Shown: positions 55,553 through 63,598 of the stretch, piece by piece | Numbering within the stretch: position 1 is the first letter of the stretch | Layout of the letters: the number at the start of each line of letters is the position of its first letter | Source of the DNA: Clostridiales bacterium PH28_bin88 | Lineage (GTDB): Bacteria > Bacillota > PH28-bin88 | DNA: 64,000 nt | Reading direction: 5' to 3' | Assembly: GCA_000987045.1 (NCBI GenBank) | Contig: LAKY01000063.1 | Span: 1-64,000, forward strand | Position numbers and translations under genes: made by a program | Notes under the pieces: generated by a model | Database searches by the model: none | What the model was told of the DNA's origin: nothing | What the model saw: only the letters and a program-made list of their open reading frames with translations

Positions 55553-55582
55553 GATACATGAAAGAAGACGCCGTAAGGCGTC
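55553..55582 (-). terminator. terminator at the convergent ends of the GH57 and CBM genes
   Basis: GACGCC (55567-55572) and GGCGTC (55577-55582) pair around GTAA; on the minus strand TTCTTTC follows. Confidence 0.5.
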
Positions 55583-55626
55583 CTGCGTTATTGTTGTTCT
55601 GCAACCTTTCGCTACCATACAATTTA

Positions 55627-56010
55627 TTACACCTGTCCGCCGCGATGGATCTCGTAACTCCAGTTCAGCCCGTTATTATTATCCCAGTTGTTGGCGCTGT
55701 CCTTGAAGCAGAAGTTGAACCGGCTGTCATCGTGAACAGGCAGGACCTTGACCCAGCCGCGTTCCGTCCACTCCATGCGGTGGTCATAAACGTCCCGCCA
55801 GTTGTGGGCGTCCCCCAAGCCGGTGTGCATCCAGACCTGGTCCGCCCCCGACTTGTCCAGCAACCCGTAGTAAAGGACTGTTACCTCATCGCCTTGGGTG
55901 ATGGGGACCGGATCCACAGCCACGCCCCCGGGGTAGTCGGCTTCCCGCATGGTCAACAGCTTCATGTCCCCTTTGCGGTAGCGGGATTCCTTGTTGTGTT
56001 GGTCTATCAC
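55627..56010 (-). CDS. stand-alone starch-binding module (CBM25-like) protein
   Basis: About 127 residues without signal peptide. The main part fits a starch-binding CBM25-type domain: VTVLYYGLLDKSGADQVWMH, then NWRDVYDHRMEWTERGW, and FCFKDSANNWDNNNGLNWS at the end. It should bind alpha-glucan in the cytoplasm, perhaps as a glycogen-associated protein. Start choice: the ATG at 56016 touches GGAGGG directly, so the GTG at 56010, six bases away, is better. No catalytic domain is attached. Confidence 0.8.
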   Translation of the reverse strand: MIDQHNKESRYRKGDMKLLTMREADYPGGVAVDPVPITQGDEVTVLYYGLLDKSGADQVWMHTGLGDAHNWRDVYDHRMEWTERGWVKVLPVHDDSRFNFCFKDSANNWDNNNGLNWSYEIHRGGQV

Positions 56011-56120
56011 AATCATCCCTCCTGGTCCAAATATTCCATTTGTTTGTCTTAGTATTTGAACCCGCCGCTACCCCTATGTCAGGAATCTTTTAGGTTAAGA
56101 GTGCTAACTCGATAGGGGCA

Positions 56121-56777
56121 TCACTTATTCGGCACAAGGCCGTGCTGCATGGCGTAGCGGACTAGGTCCGAACGGCGGTAGATGTTAAGCTTGTCTTTGA
56201 TACGGGCCTTATGGCTTTCCACGGTCTTGACGCTGATCATGAGACTATTTGCCACCTGTTGGTTGGTGTACCCCAGAGCGACCAGACGCAGCACTTCTTT
56301 TTCCCGTTCACTCAAACCCTGTTCCTTTTTCTTGTCCAGCGCAACCGTCGCCGTTTCAAAGAGGGCATTCACCAGTGTCTTGGCCATGGAAGGTTCAATA
56401 AAAACTTCGCCCCTGTGCACCGCCCGGATGGCCGAGAGCAACTCCACATCGGCCGCCTTTTTGAGGATGTATCCCTTCCCTCCGCTGCGCAGAACCCTCC
56501 GCAAGTATTCCTCATCCTCATGCATAGTTAACACCAGTATCTTTGTCGCGGGCGAAATCTCCAAGATTTCTTCAAGGACCTGTAACCCGTTCGTGCCCGG
56601 CATGCTCAGATCGAGGATGACCACATCCGGTTTAAGCTCTTTGACCAGCCGCAAAGCCTCATCTCCGCCGGCGGCTTCCCCCACCACCTGCATGTCCGGC
56701 TGAGCGCCGACCAGAAGCTTGAGACCGCTTCGCAATACTGTGTGATCATCCACCAACAGCAATTTGATGGGGTCCAT
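56121..56777 (-). CDS. NarL/LuxR-type response regulator
   Basis: 218 residues. A receiver domain has D10-D11, phosphoacceptor D56 in VILDLSMPG, T84 and K106. A LuxR-type HTH at about 155-205 contains LSEREKEVLRLVALG and VKTVESHKARI. It binds DNA when phosphorylated by the adjacent kinase. ATG with GAGGAGGGAGCGT upstream; it overlaps the kinase gene by 32 bases, implying coupled translation. Likely targets are the molybdoenzyme operon and its own operon. Confidence 0.94.
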   Translation of the reverse strand: MDPIKLLLVDDHTVLRSGLKLLVGAQPDMQVVGEAAGGDEALRLVKELKPDVVILDLSMPGTNGLQVLEEILEISPATKILVLTMHEDEEYLRRVLRSGGKGYILKKAADVELLSAIRAVHRGEVFIEPSMAKTLVNALFETATVALDKKKEQGLSEREKEVLRLVALGYTNQQVANSLMISVKTVESHKARIKDKLNIYRRSDLVRYAMQHGLVPNK

Positions 56778-58203
56778 ACGCTCCCTCCTCGTTTAGCGGA
56801 ACACTCACGTAAATAGTAGTACCTGACCCGGGCTCCGATTCGATAGTTAAGGTACCTCCGATCAGATTGGCCCTTTCCTGCATGCCGAAGAGGCCCAACT
56901 TTTTGTCCTTGCTAGGAGATGACAACACTTTTTCCACCTCAAACCCCTTGCCGTCATCTTCAATAATGGCCACCAACGCATCCGCCTGGCGCTCAAAAAT
57001 AACGCTAACATTATCGGCTTCGGCATGCCGAGCGATGTTAGTCAAGGCTTCTTGAACAATGCGGTAAACCGTTGTCTCCAGTTCAGGCACCAAGCGAATT
57101 CCATCTAATCCGGTGCTGTGGAAATCCACTTCAATACCCCATTTACGGGAGCACTCCCTGGTGTACCGCTGTAAGGCCGCTTCCAGCCCCAAGTCATCCA
57201 ACACGCTGGGGCGAAGTTCAAGGGCCAGGTCATGAATGTCTTCCTGCGTCCTGGCCAGTATGGACCGCAACTCTTCAGCCTGATACCGCACTTTTTTTAA
57301 GTCATCAGCCTCGGCCAACATTTTAAGACCAATAGCCAGTGTGGTCAACACCTGGCCGGTCTGGTCATGTAGCTCCCTGGCAATACGCTGGCGCTCCTCC
57401 TCCTGGGCGGTAATAACTTTTCCCAGGAGTTGAATGCGCATCTTCTCTTTTTGCTCCAACTCCTGGCACGACTTCGCCAGGTTATCCACCATGGTATTAA
57501 AGGATCGCCCCAACTGGCCGATCTCATCCTTGGCCCAGTCCAGTGCGACCCTGCGCCCTAAATCTCCATTAGCCAATTCCCCGGTCACTCTCACCAACTG
57601 GCGGATGGGGTTGGTAATGAGAAAAGCCAAACCATAGGCAGCCGCCATGCCAAGCAGGGAGACAATCAAGGTGGTGTTCCACAGTTTCCTGGTTAGATCC
57701 GCTATAATTTTTCTGAGGTTCTGTTCGGACATGCCCAACCTTACCACCCCGGCACGGCCTTCGAAAATGGGAACGGCCATGTCGTGAATGATGCCTTCTT
57801 CGGTGTCAATCAGCTTCATGCTGTATCTCTGATCCGGCCCCGGCTGGTTCAATTCTCTGATCCCTTGCGGCAGCCCGCGGCCAAAGGAGGATACCAATAC
57901 ATTGCCGGAGGCGTCCAAGATGAAAAGATACCGGACATCCTCATTATTCCTGATGGTGTCCTTCACCAATTCGTGCAAGCTGTACAGGTTACTGGTGAAA
58001 ATATAGTCCACGCTGCGAGCGGCCACGTCTCGCGCAATGGAAATTCCTTGCTTGTCCAACTGTTCCCTGAGCGTCAAGGTTTGGGTGCGCTGCACCTGCC
58101 ATGTTAACCATAGTCCCAATAGGAGCACCATGACGGTGGCAATACCCATTATCTTGCCTCTGATCCCCGCCAGGTTGAAAAAGAACCAAAAGCAAGAACG
58201 CAT
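56746..58203 (-). CDS. membrane sensor histidine kinase (HisKA_3, NarX/DegS type)
   Basis: About 485 residues. The first helix (IATVMVLLLGLWLTW) is followed by an extracytoplasmic domain of about 130 residues, then a second helix (TLIVSLLGMAAAYGLAFLI) and a HAMP domain (NPIRQLVRVTGELANGD). A HisKA_3 domain with phosphoacceptor His in IARELHDQTGQVL and an HATPase domain (VQEALTNIARHA, DDGKGFEV, GLFGMQERA) complete it. The ATG at 58203 has AGGAAATAAG upstream, just after the lipoprotein stop; an ATG at 58221 lacks a site. It likely reads the state of the PhnD-like lipoprotein. Confidence 0.92.
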   Translation of the reverse strand: MRSCFWFFFNLAGIRGKIMGIATVMVLLLGLWLTWQVQRTQTLTLREQLDKQGISIARDVAARSVDYIFTSNLYSLHELVKDTIRNNEDVRYLFILDASGNVLVSSFGRGLPQGIRELNQPGPDQRYSMKLIDTEEGIIHDMAVPIFEGRAGVVRLGMSEQNLRKIIADLTRKLWNTTLIVSLLGMAAAYGLAFLITNPIRQLVRVTGELANGDLGRRVALDWAKDEIGQLGRSFNTMVDNLAKSCQELEQKEKMRIQLLGKVITAQEEERQRIARELHDQTGQVLTTLAIGLKMLAEADDLKKVRYQAEELRSILARTQEDIHDLALELRPSVLDDLGLEAALQRYTRECSRKWGIEVDFHSTGLDGIRLVPELETTVYRIVQEALTNIARHAEADNVSVIFERQADALVAIIEDDGKGFEVEKVLSSPSKDKKLGLFGMQERANLIGGTLTIESEPGSGTTIYVSVPLNEEGAYGPHQIAVGG

Positions 58204-58204
58204 C

Positions 58205-59155
58205 TTATTTCCTGGTTTCATCAGTAATTTTCACATCCCCCAGAGCCCTTACAGTATTATAAGCCGCATCCTCTATCACCACGTACTTGTCCACCCGCAA
58301 CTGAGCCAAGATCCGCCTCCCCTGAGGGTCTTGATCCATCGCCAAGAAAGTGGCCCGAAGCTTTTCCTTTAACTCTGGTTCCAGACCTGGGCGTACCACC
58401 ACCGGCGGGATCGCAAAAATCGGCGATTCGTGGATGACCTGCAAATCCTTGGTTTGAGCGGGATTGCGCTCTGTCATGTAGTCAAGAACCAGGCTATCCA
58501 CCGCAGCCCCGTCGACTAGTCCATCGGCTACCGCCTTAATAGAGTTGTCATGGCTGTAAGTGAAGATGTATTTTTTGAAGAAGGAATCCGGGGTCTCACC
58601 CGCCTGCTTCAGCAAGTAAATGGGGTATAATGTGCCGCTGGTGGAAAGAGGGTCCGTAAAGGCAAAAGTCTTGCCCCGCAGTTGTTCAAAGCGATCAATG
58701 CCGCTGTCTTTTCTGGTGATAATACAAGATCTGTAGGAACTCTGCCCCTGTACCCGCGGGGCCACCAGCAGCTCCATGCCGAAGTCGTCGTGACCCAGCA
58801 CATAGGAATAGGTACATACAAATGCCAAGTCAACCTGCCCATCTCGCACCAGGTTGTTCACTTCCGCATAGGTCTTACGCTGAATGATTTCCACCGGCCT
58901 GCCCAGTTGATTGCTCAGGTATTTCAAGAGTTCATCGTAATATACAAAGCTCTCCCGCGCAGAAGTGATGGAGGCCAGGGCTACCCGCAAAGGCTCCCCC
59001 TGTTTAACTAACGGCTGCCAGTTGTTATGTTCGGGCTCCACCTTAGACAACGAGATGAATGGGTAGGGTGATTTTTCCGCGGAACATGCCGCAAGTAGCA
59101 GCACCAGCAGCGTCACTAACACCAAGACCGCAACACGGGTTAAACCCTTGCCCAT
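58205..59155 (-). CDS. PhnD-like substrate-binding lipoprotein
   Basis: 316 residues. The signal ends in the lipobox LLLAAC. The mature part is a PhnD/SsuA/transferrin-type periplasmic binding fold: LRVALASITSARESFVYYDE, DGQVDLAFVCTYSY, GKTFAFTDPLSTSGTLYP. There is no ABC permease or ATPase nearby; instead a histidine kinase follows immediately. This matches sensor roles known for TorT- and ArxX/AioX-type proteins. The ATG at 59155 has GGGGGGAATCT upstream; the frame is open to 59236 without a site. The ligand is probably the oxyanion or N/S-oxide used by the nearby reductase (inference). Confidence 0.88.
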   Translation of the reverse strand: MGKGLTRVAVLVLVTLLVLLLAACSAEKSPYPFISLSKVEPEHNNWQPLVKQGEPLRVALASITSARESFVYYDELLKYLSNQLGRPVEIIQRKTYAEVNNLVRDGQVDLAFVCTYSYVLGHDDFGMELLVAPRVQGQSSYRSCIITRKDSGIDRFEQLRGKTFAFTDPLSTSGTLYPIYLLKQAGETPDSFFKKYIFTYSHDNSIKAVADGLVDGAAVDSLVLDYMTERNPAQTKDLQVIHESPIFAIPPVVVRPGLEPELKEKLRATFLAMDQDPQGRRILAQLRVDKYVVIEDAAYNTVRALGDVKITDETRK

Positions 59156-59273
59156 AGATTCCCCCCCTATCATGCCTTGTGAAAGGCTTCTCCTATATTT
59201 CATTCTAGCAGAAATGAGAGTAAGAACAAACATCATTGTTTGGAAAACAAGGATATACTATCAAATTTCGCTA

Positions 59274-59319
59274 CAAAACCGCCTGAAGGTCGCCAAGGTT
59301 TTACCCCCCTGCGACCTTC
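59274..59319 (-). terminator. terminator of the tatA transcript
   Basis: GAAGGTCGC (59285-59293) and GCGACCTTC (59311-59319) form a perfect 9-bp stem; on the minus strand AGGCGGTTTTG follows. It separates the reductase genes from the sensor genes. Confidence 0.55.
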
Positions 59320-59347
59320 CGCGATATCTCTTCATGGATAAATGAAA

Positions 59348-59548
59348 TTACTTGCTTTGGTGTCCTGTTTCATCCGGTTCCACTGAGTCCTTCCCGGCGA
59401 TTTCCCTGGTAGCCTTGCTGAATTCCCTTACTCCTTTACCCATGGCCTTGCCTAATTCGGGGAGCTTCCCCGGGCCAAAAATCACCAGGGCAATGGCCAG
59501 GATCAGGATCAATTCCCACGGGCCGATATGAGGTAAGACCCCAAACAC
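59348..59548 (-). CDS. tatA: Sec-independent translocase subunit TatA
   Basis: 66 residues. One N-terminal membrane helix ([20 protein letters not shown]), the conserved [12 protein letters not shown] hinge, an amphipathic helix and a charged tail. It forms the pore of the twin-arginine exporter. GTG start with AAAGGAGAGG upstream. Its location behind the molybdoenzyme and its chaperone suggests a dedicated copy for exporting the folded reductase; tatC is not in the window. Confidence 0.94.
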   Translation of the reverse strand: MFGVLPHIGPWELILILAIALVIFGPGKLPELGKAMGKGVREFSKATREIAGKDSVEPDETGHQSK

Positions 59549-59634
59549 TCTCAGCCTCTCCTTTCGAAAATGATTTCTCCGCTATATCGCAACTCGTTCC
59601 TTTGGGTGTTAATATATGAGATAGCCTGTCACAA

Positions 59635-60321
59635 TCAGCGCTGGCAGTTGGCCAGTAGCTCAACAACGTCGTCGTGATCCGAGAGAATGAATTCCCTGGT
59701 AATCCGGACCATGCCGCGGTAAAAGGCGAGTTTAGCTTCCTTTTCAACCAGTCCGCAGAAGGTGGGTACCCACCTGACCAGGTGTTCCGCCAGGAAACGC
59801 CGTTCTTTTTCGAGGAACCCACAGGCCGCGCCAGTGTCCCCCGACCGCCAAGCCTCCTGTTCTCTGGCAGTGAGGAGAAACATCAACTGCAGTTCGATGC
59901 CGATATGATCCGGGATGCCGCGAAAGTCAGCAGAATAGCCGTACCCCCATTCGGCCATCAGGCGCTGCACCTGGACGGTAGCTTCACCATACAGTAACCC
60001 CTTGCCGCCTTCACTGCCGCAAGTGCCGTAAGGGCCTACATAGACCGACTCATGAGGCGAGATGTGCTTACCCGGCCCGATAAACAGCCGGGTATACTCC
60101 ACCACCATATCTTCCAGCAATTCGTGTTCCGACCGGTAAAAAAACTCTTCCTCCACTTCGACCCCAAACTCCGCCAGGGCCTGCGTAAATTCCGGCTCCT
60201 TTATTTTCTTTAGCAGTTCGAGGGTAGGTTCCTTGGCATAAACCAGAACCAGCAGGCCGTAGATGGTATTCCGCTGCTGGGCCAACTCGGCCAGTTTTTC
60301 ATGATCCCTTACGTCTACCAT
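59635..60321 (-). CDS. TorD/DmsD family molybdoenzyme chaperone
   Basis: 228 residues, all helical. The TorD signature region is YTRLFIGPGKHISPHESVY, followed by GIPDHIGIELQLM. These proteins bind the Tat signal and apo-enzyme and hold it for cofactor insertion. The ATG at 60321 has AAAGGAG upstream; the frame is open to 60420 without support. It lies between the catalytic subunit and tatA, separated from the former by a 200-base gap with a strong hairpin. Confidence 0.92.
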   Translation of the reverse strand: MVDVRDHEKLAELAQQRNTIYGLLVLVYAKEPTLELLKKIKEPEFTQALAEFGVEVEEEFFYRSEHELLEDMVVEYTRLFIGPGKHISPHESVYVGPYGTCGSEGGKGLLYGEATVQVQRLMAEWGYGYSADFRGIPDHIGIELQLMFLLTAREQEAWRSGDTGAACGFLEKERRFLAEHLVRWVPTFCGLVEKEAKLAFYRGMVRITREFILSDHDDVVELLANCQR

Positions 60322-60454
60322 GCCGCCACTCCTTTCTCCCACCTTGACACACGTTACCAGCACGGTTTTCACTGATATTTTTTCGAGGGCCAATGGCCGC
60401 GTTAGGCCCATTATGTCCAAACCGAGTTAAATCATGCCTGCCAAACCGCCAAAG

Positions 60455-60498
60455 CAACCAGTGGCAGATAACCCCTCCGGAGTTATCTGCCACGGTTG
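60455..60498. repeat. long perfect inverted repeat between reductase and chaperone genes
   Basis: GTGGCAGATAAC (60461-60472) pairs with GTTATCTGCCAC (60482-60493), and CAACC (60455-60459) with GGTTG (60494-60498) across one bulged base: 17 pairs, 9-base loop. There is no good T-run on the minus strand. It may be a processing or stabilising hairpin or a weak terminator. Confidence 0.75.
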
Positions 60499-60522
60499 AC
60501 TACTTATTGCTTCGTATGGGCC

Positions 60523-62946
60523 TTAAGCCTTCTGAACCGTTACCACCGTATCCATCCAGGCCTGGTTCCCACCGACAGGATCAGCCACTACCGGTACGAT
60601 AGGGTTGAGGTGGACACCGGTCCCCTTCCACCAGACCCTCCTGGTATCCGCGTCTGTTGATTCGAACTTCCCGACGCCCTTGGCGATGCGACCGTACTCC
60701 CAGTGACCGAAGCCCATGCCGAAGGACACCACCCGCGGGTGAACGCCTTCGGTTACTTTGGCGGTAGTCTTGATGACACCAGCATTGGAAGTAACCACTA
60801 CCGCATCCCCGGTCTTGATGCCCCGGGCCGCCGCCGCCTGCGGGTGGATCCACAGCGGGTTTTCATGAGCAATCTCTGTCAGCCACTTGCAGTTGCCGGT
60901 ACGGGACTGGGTATGCACGTTGACCTTGAAGGTAGTCATGATCAACTCTCCGGCCTGCATATTCTGGTGGCCGGGAACAGGCACGTAACTGGGGAGTCCC
61001 GGGAAACCATGTTTCTCCAGATCATCGGAGTAGACTTCCAGCTTGCAGGTCGGCTTGTGGCCGCCTGTGGGGAAGCCCACGTAGGACTTGTCTCCCACCT
61101 GCACGCCTACATACGTCTTCTTGCCGTCAGCGCTCTCTTTGTAGATGTTGCCCTGCTCGTCCACCTTGGTGTCCTTGAGCTGGTCGGCGGTTAGTTCCTT
61201 CATGTAGTTCTTGTATTTGGGCTTGGAATCAGGGGCGTACCAGACGCCGGTCTGCTTGAACCGCTCCCAATCCAGCCCGGCGTTGACGGCCACGGCGTCC
61301 TTGATGTACTCCTCGGTGGAGCCATAGGCGAAGTACTGCTCCATCCCGCCGCCAATACGCTGGGCCAGGTCCTTGAGAATCTCCCGTACTTCCCTGGCCT
61401 CAGCCAGCGGCTTGACGATGGGCTGGCGCAGGGAAACAAAGGGGAACATGGCATACGAGTTGGTGGTCTCAGGGTCCCACCGCTCCAGGTAGGTGGCGTC
61501 CGGCAGGATGATATCCGCCAGGGCCGTGGCCTCGCTCATGTAAGCATCAATGGCGACGAGGTAGGGTATCAGGCTTTCATCCTTCAGGATGTCAGCCTGC
61601 AGGTCGCTATCGGGGTTGGAGTAAACCGGGTTATACACGTATGTCATATAGACCTGGCACTTGGCCTTCCCGGCCTTGACATATGGGAGTACGGTCTGGT
61701 TCACCCCGTGGGAGGCTTCCGGGTAGTCCTTCTTCCAGGCTTCTTTGATGAGGCTCTTAGCAGATGGTTTGGAAGGTGCAGGCGCCGGACCGCTCTTGTT
61801 CAGCTTGCCGCCCTGCGGCAGGCAAGCGCCACCCGGAACATCCACGTTGCCGGTAATCACATTCAGCAGGAATACCGCCCGCTCGTTCATCAAACCGTTG
61901 TAATGGGCGCAAACCCCGCGGTAGGAGATGGTGGTAGCCGGCTTGGTGGTGGCAAACTCGCGGGCGATGCGAGCGATGTCCGCCGCGGGGACGCCGCTTT
62001 CCTTTTCCGCCCGCTCCACGGTATACTGCTTCAGGTGTTCCTTCAACTGGTCAACGGTGACGTTGGTCCAGTTTTCAATGAAATCCTTGTCGTAAAGCCC
62101 TTCCTGCATAATGACGTTGGCCAGGGCCAGCGCCACCAGGCCGTCGGTACCGGGCTTGATGGGAACCCACTCGTCGCTCCGGCCCGCCGTATTGCTGAGC
62201 CGCACGTCAAAGGTCACCAGCTTGGCGCCCTTCATTCTCCCTTCGACCACCCGCTGAGCAAAGCTGGTGTGGATCACATGGGACTCATAGACATTACAGC
62301 CGAAATTGAGCATGTACCTGGTGTTGGCCACGTCGTTAATGTCGATGCCCTTGGCGATCATGAACTCCAGGGCCACCTGTTTGCTGGCCTCGCAGATAGC
62401 GGTGTGGTTGAAGACCGACGGGGTACCGAAAGCGTTGGTAAACCGGTCGGTAAAACCCTGGGTGCGGTTACGGCCGTAGTGGAAGAAAAACTCCTCCGGC
62501 TTGCCGGATTCCCGGACGGCCTTCAGCTTGGCGGCCACTTCATTAAGGGCCTCGTCCCAACTGATCCGCTTCCATTTCCCTTCGCCCCGCTTGCCTACCC
62601 GCTTCATGGGATACAAGATCCGTTCCGGATCATAAACCTGGTTGATGCCGGCCTGACCCTTGGCGCAAATCTTGCCCCGGCTGTTGGGATGGGCGGGGTT
62701 GCCCTCAATCTTCACCAATCGCCCGTCCTGGACATAACCGGTGATGCCGCAGACGCTAACGCACTGGAGGCAAGTGCTGGGGATCGCCTTGCGGTCTTGA
62801 TAGCTCTTGTAATCGGAATCCTTTCCGCCGGACCAGTCTTTGCCTCCCTCGGTCAGTTCCATCGCGTTGGCCAGGCTGCCGCTCACGGCCACCAAGGAGG
62901 CACTGGCCGCACTAAGCCTAATGAAATTTCGCCGGTTCAGTTTCAT
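60523..62946 (-). CDS. Tat-exported molybdopterin oxidoreductase, catalytic subunit
   Basis: 807 residues of the DMSO-reductase superfamily. A Tat signal with RRNFIRLS at residues 5-12. A 4Fe-4S site at C59, C62, C66 and C94. The likely Mo/W ligand is C185 in HTAICEASKQ. Domains continue with PGTDGLVALALANVI and a C-terminal cofactor-binding domain containing GHWEYGR. Size, Tat signal and Cys ligand place it in the PsrA/PhsA/ArrA-like broad group (polysulfide, thiosulfate, tetrathionate or arsenate reductases). Motifs I can read do not decide the substrate. It follows the ferredoxin subunit after 19 bases. Confidence 0.92.
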   Translation of the reverse strand: MKLNRRNFIRLSAASASLVAVSGSLANAMELTEGGKDWSGGKDSDYKSYQDRKAIPSTCLQCVSVCGITGYVQDGRLVKIEGNPAHPNSRGKICAKGQAGINQVYDPERILYPMKRVGKRGEGKWKRISWDEALNEVAAKLKAVRESGKPEEFFFHYGRNRTQGFTDRFTNAFGTPSVFNHTAICEASKQVALEFMIAKGIDINDVANTRYMLNFGCNVYESHVIHTSFAQRVVEGRMKGAKLVTFDVRLSNTAGRSDEWVPIKPGTDGLVALALANVIMQEGLYDKDFIENWTNVTVDQLKEHLKQYTVERAEKESGVPAADIARIAREFATTKPATTISYRGVCAHYNGLMNERAVFLLNVITGNVDVPGGACLPQGGKLNKSGPAPAPSKPSAKSLIKEAWKKDYPEASHGVNQTVLPYVKAGKAKCQVYMTYVYNPVYSNPDSDLQADILKDESLIPYLVAIDAYMSEATALADIILPDATYLERWDPETTNSYAMFPFVSLRQPIVKPLAEAREVREILKDLAQRIGGGMEQYFAYGSTEEYIKDAVAVNAGLDWERFKQTGVWYAPDSKPKYKNYMKELTADQLKDTKVDEQGNIYKESADGKKTYVGVQVGDKSYVGFPTGGHKPTCKLEVYSDDLEKHGFPGLPSYVPVPGHQNMQAGELIMTTFKVNVHTQSRTGNCKWLTEIAHENPLWIHPQAAAARGIKTGDAVVVTSNAGVIKTTAKVTEGVHPRVVSFGMGFGHWEYGRIAKGVGKFESTDADTRRVWWKGTGVHLNPIVPVVADPVGGNQAWMDTVVTVQKA

Positions 62947-62965
62947 TGCTCATCCCTCCCATCCC

Positions 62966-63544
62966 TTACTGGAATTTTTCCTGGTTTAGATTCACACCGG
63001 GTGAAACATAGTACACCTCGGGTTTGGTACCGGCCTCGGGCTTCAGTACCTGCACCTCGTTGCTAGCCGCGAGTTGGGCTGCCTCGCTGTTGGGGTCAGC
63101 CAGGTCGCCGAAAATCCTGGCCCGGGCCATACACGTGTTGACACAGGCGGGAACCACGCCGTTATCCACCCGGTGCGCGCAGAAGGTACACTTATTGGCA
63201 TACCCGCTTTCCGGATTCATGAAACGCGCGTTGTAAGGACAGGCCTTGACACAACGGCCGCACTTGATGCACTTATCGTAATTAATCAGGACCGGCCCGT
63301 CTTCCCGCTTGTAAGTGGCTCCCGTGGGGCATACCGGCACGCAGGGAGGGTTTTGGCAGTGGTTGCAAAGACGGGGTAGGAAATACTTCTTAACCTTGGG
63401 GTAGGCGCCTTTTTCCGTTTCATTGACCGTAGCGCGGAACCCCCCCAGGGGGACTTCATTTTCACTCTTGCAGGCAACGGCGCATGCCTTGCAGCCGGTA
63501 CACCGGCGCAGGTCGATTACCATGCCCAGCCTTTTGTTGGCCAT
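62966..63544 (-). CDS. four-cluster ferredoxin subunit of the molybdoenzyme
   Basis: 192 residues, DmsB/PhsB/NrfC type. Four cysteine sets for 4Fe-4S clusters: CTGCKACAVAC, CNHCQNPPCVPVC, CIKCGRCVKAC, and C-x2-C with VVPACVNTC. It passes electrons to the catalytic subunit. It has no signal of its own and should be exported with the Tat substrate. The ATG at 63544 has AGGAGGAGGAAAAG upstream; a start at 63565 is less likely. No NrfD or cytochrome b membrane anchor is seen nearby. Confidence 0.94.
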   Translation of the reverse strand: MANKRLGMVIDLRRCTGCKACAVACKSENEVPLGGFRATVNETEKGAYPKVKKYFLPRLCNHCQNPPCVPVCPTGATYKREDGPVLINYDKCIKCGRCVKACPYNARFMNPESGYANKCTFCAHRVDNGVVPACVNTCMARARIFGDLADPNSEAAQLAASNEVQVLKPEAGTKPEVYYVSPGVNLNQEKFQ

Positions 63545-63598
63545 CTTTTCCTCCTCCTTTTTCAATTGCTGACCCGGCCTGGCACCCGGTCAATTGCC

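Noticed and set aside
61708..63066. Plus-strand open frame of about 450 codons opposite the molybdoenzyme genes
   Set aside because: Antisense to two well-supported genes, no family resemblance, and it crosses the boundary between them.
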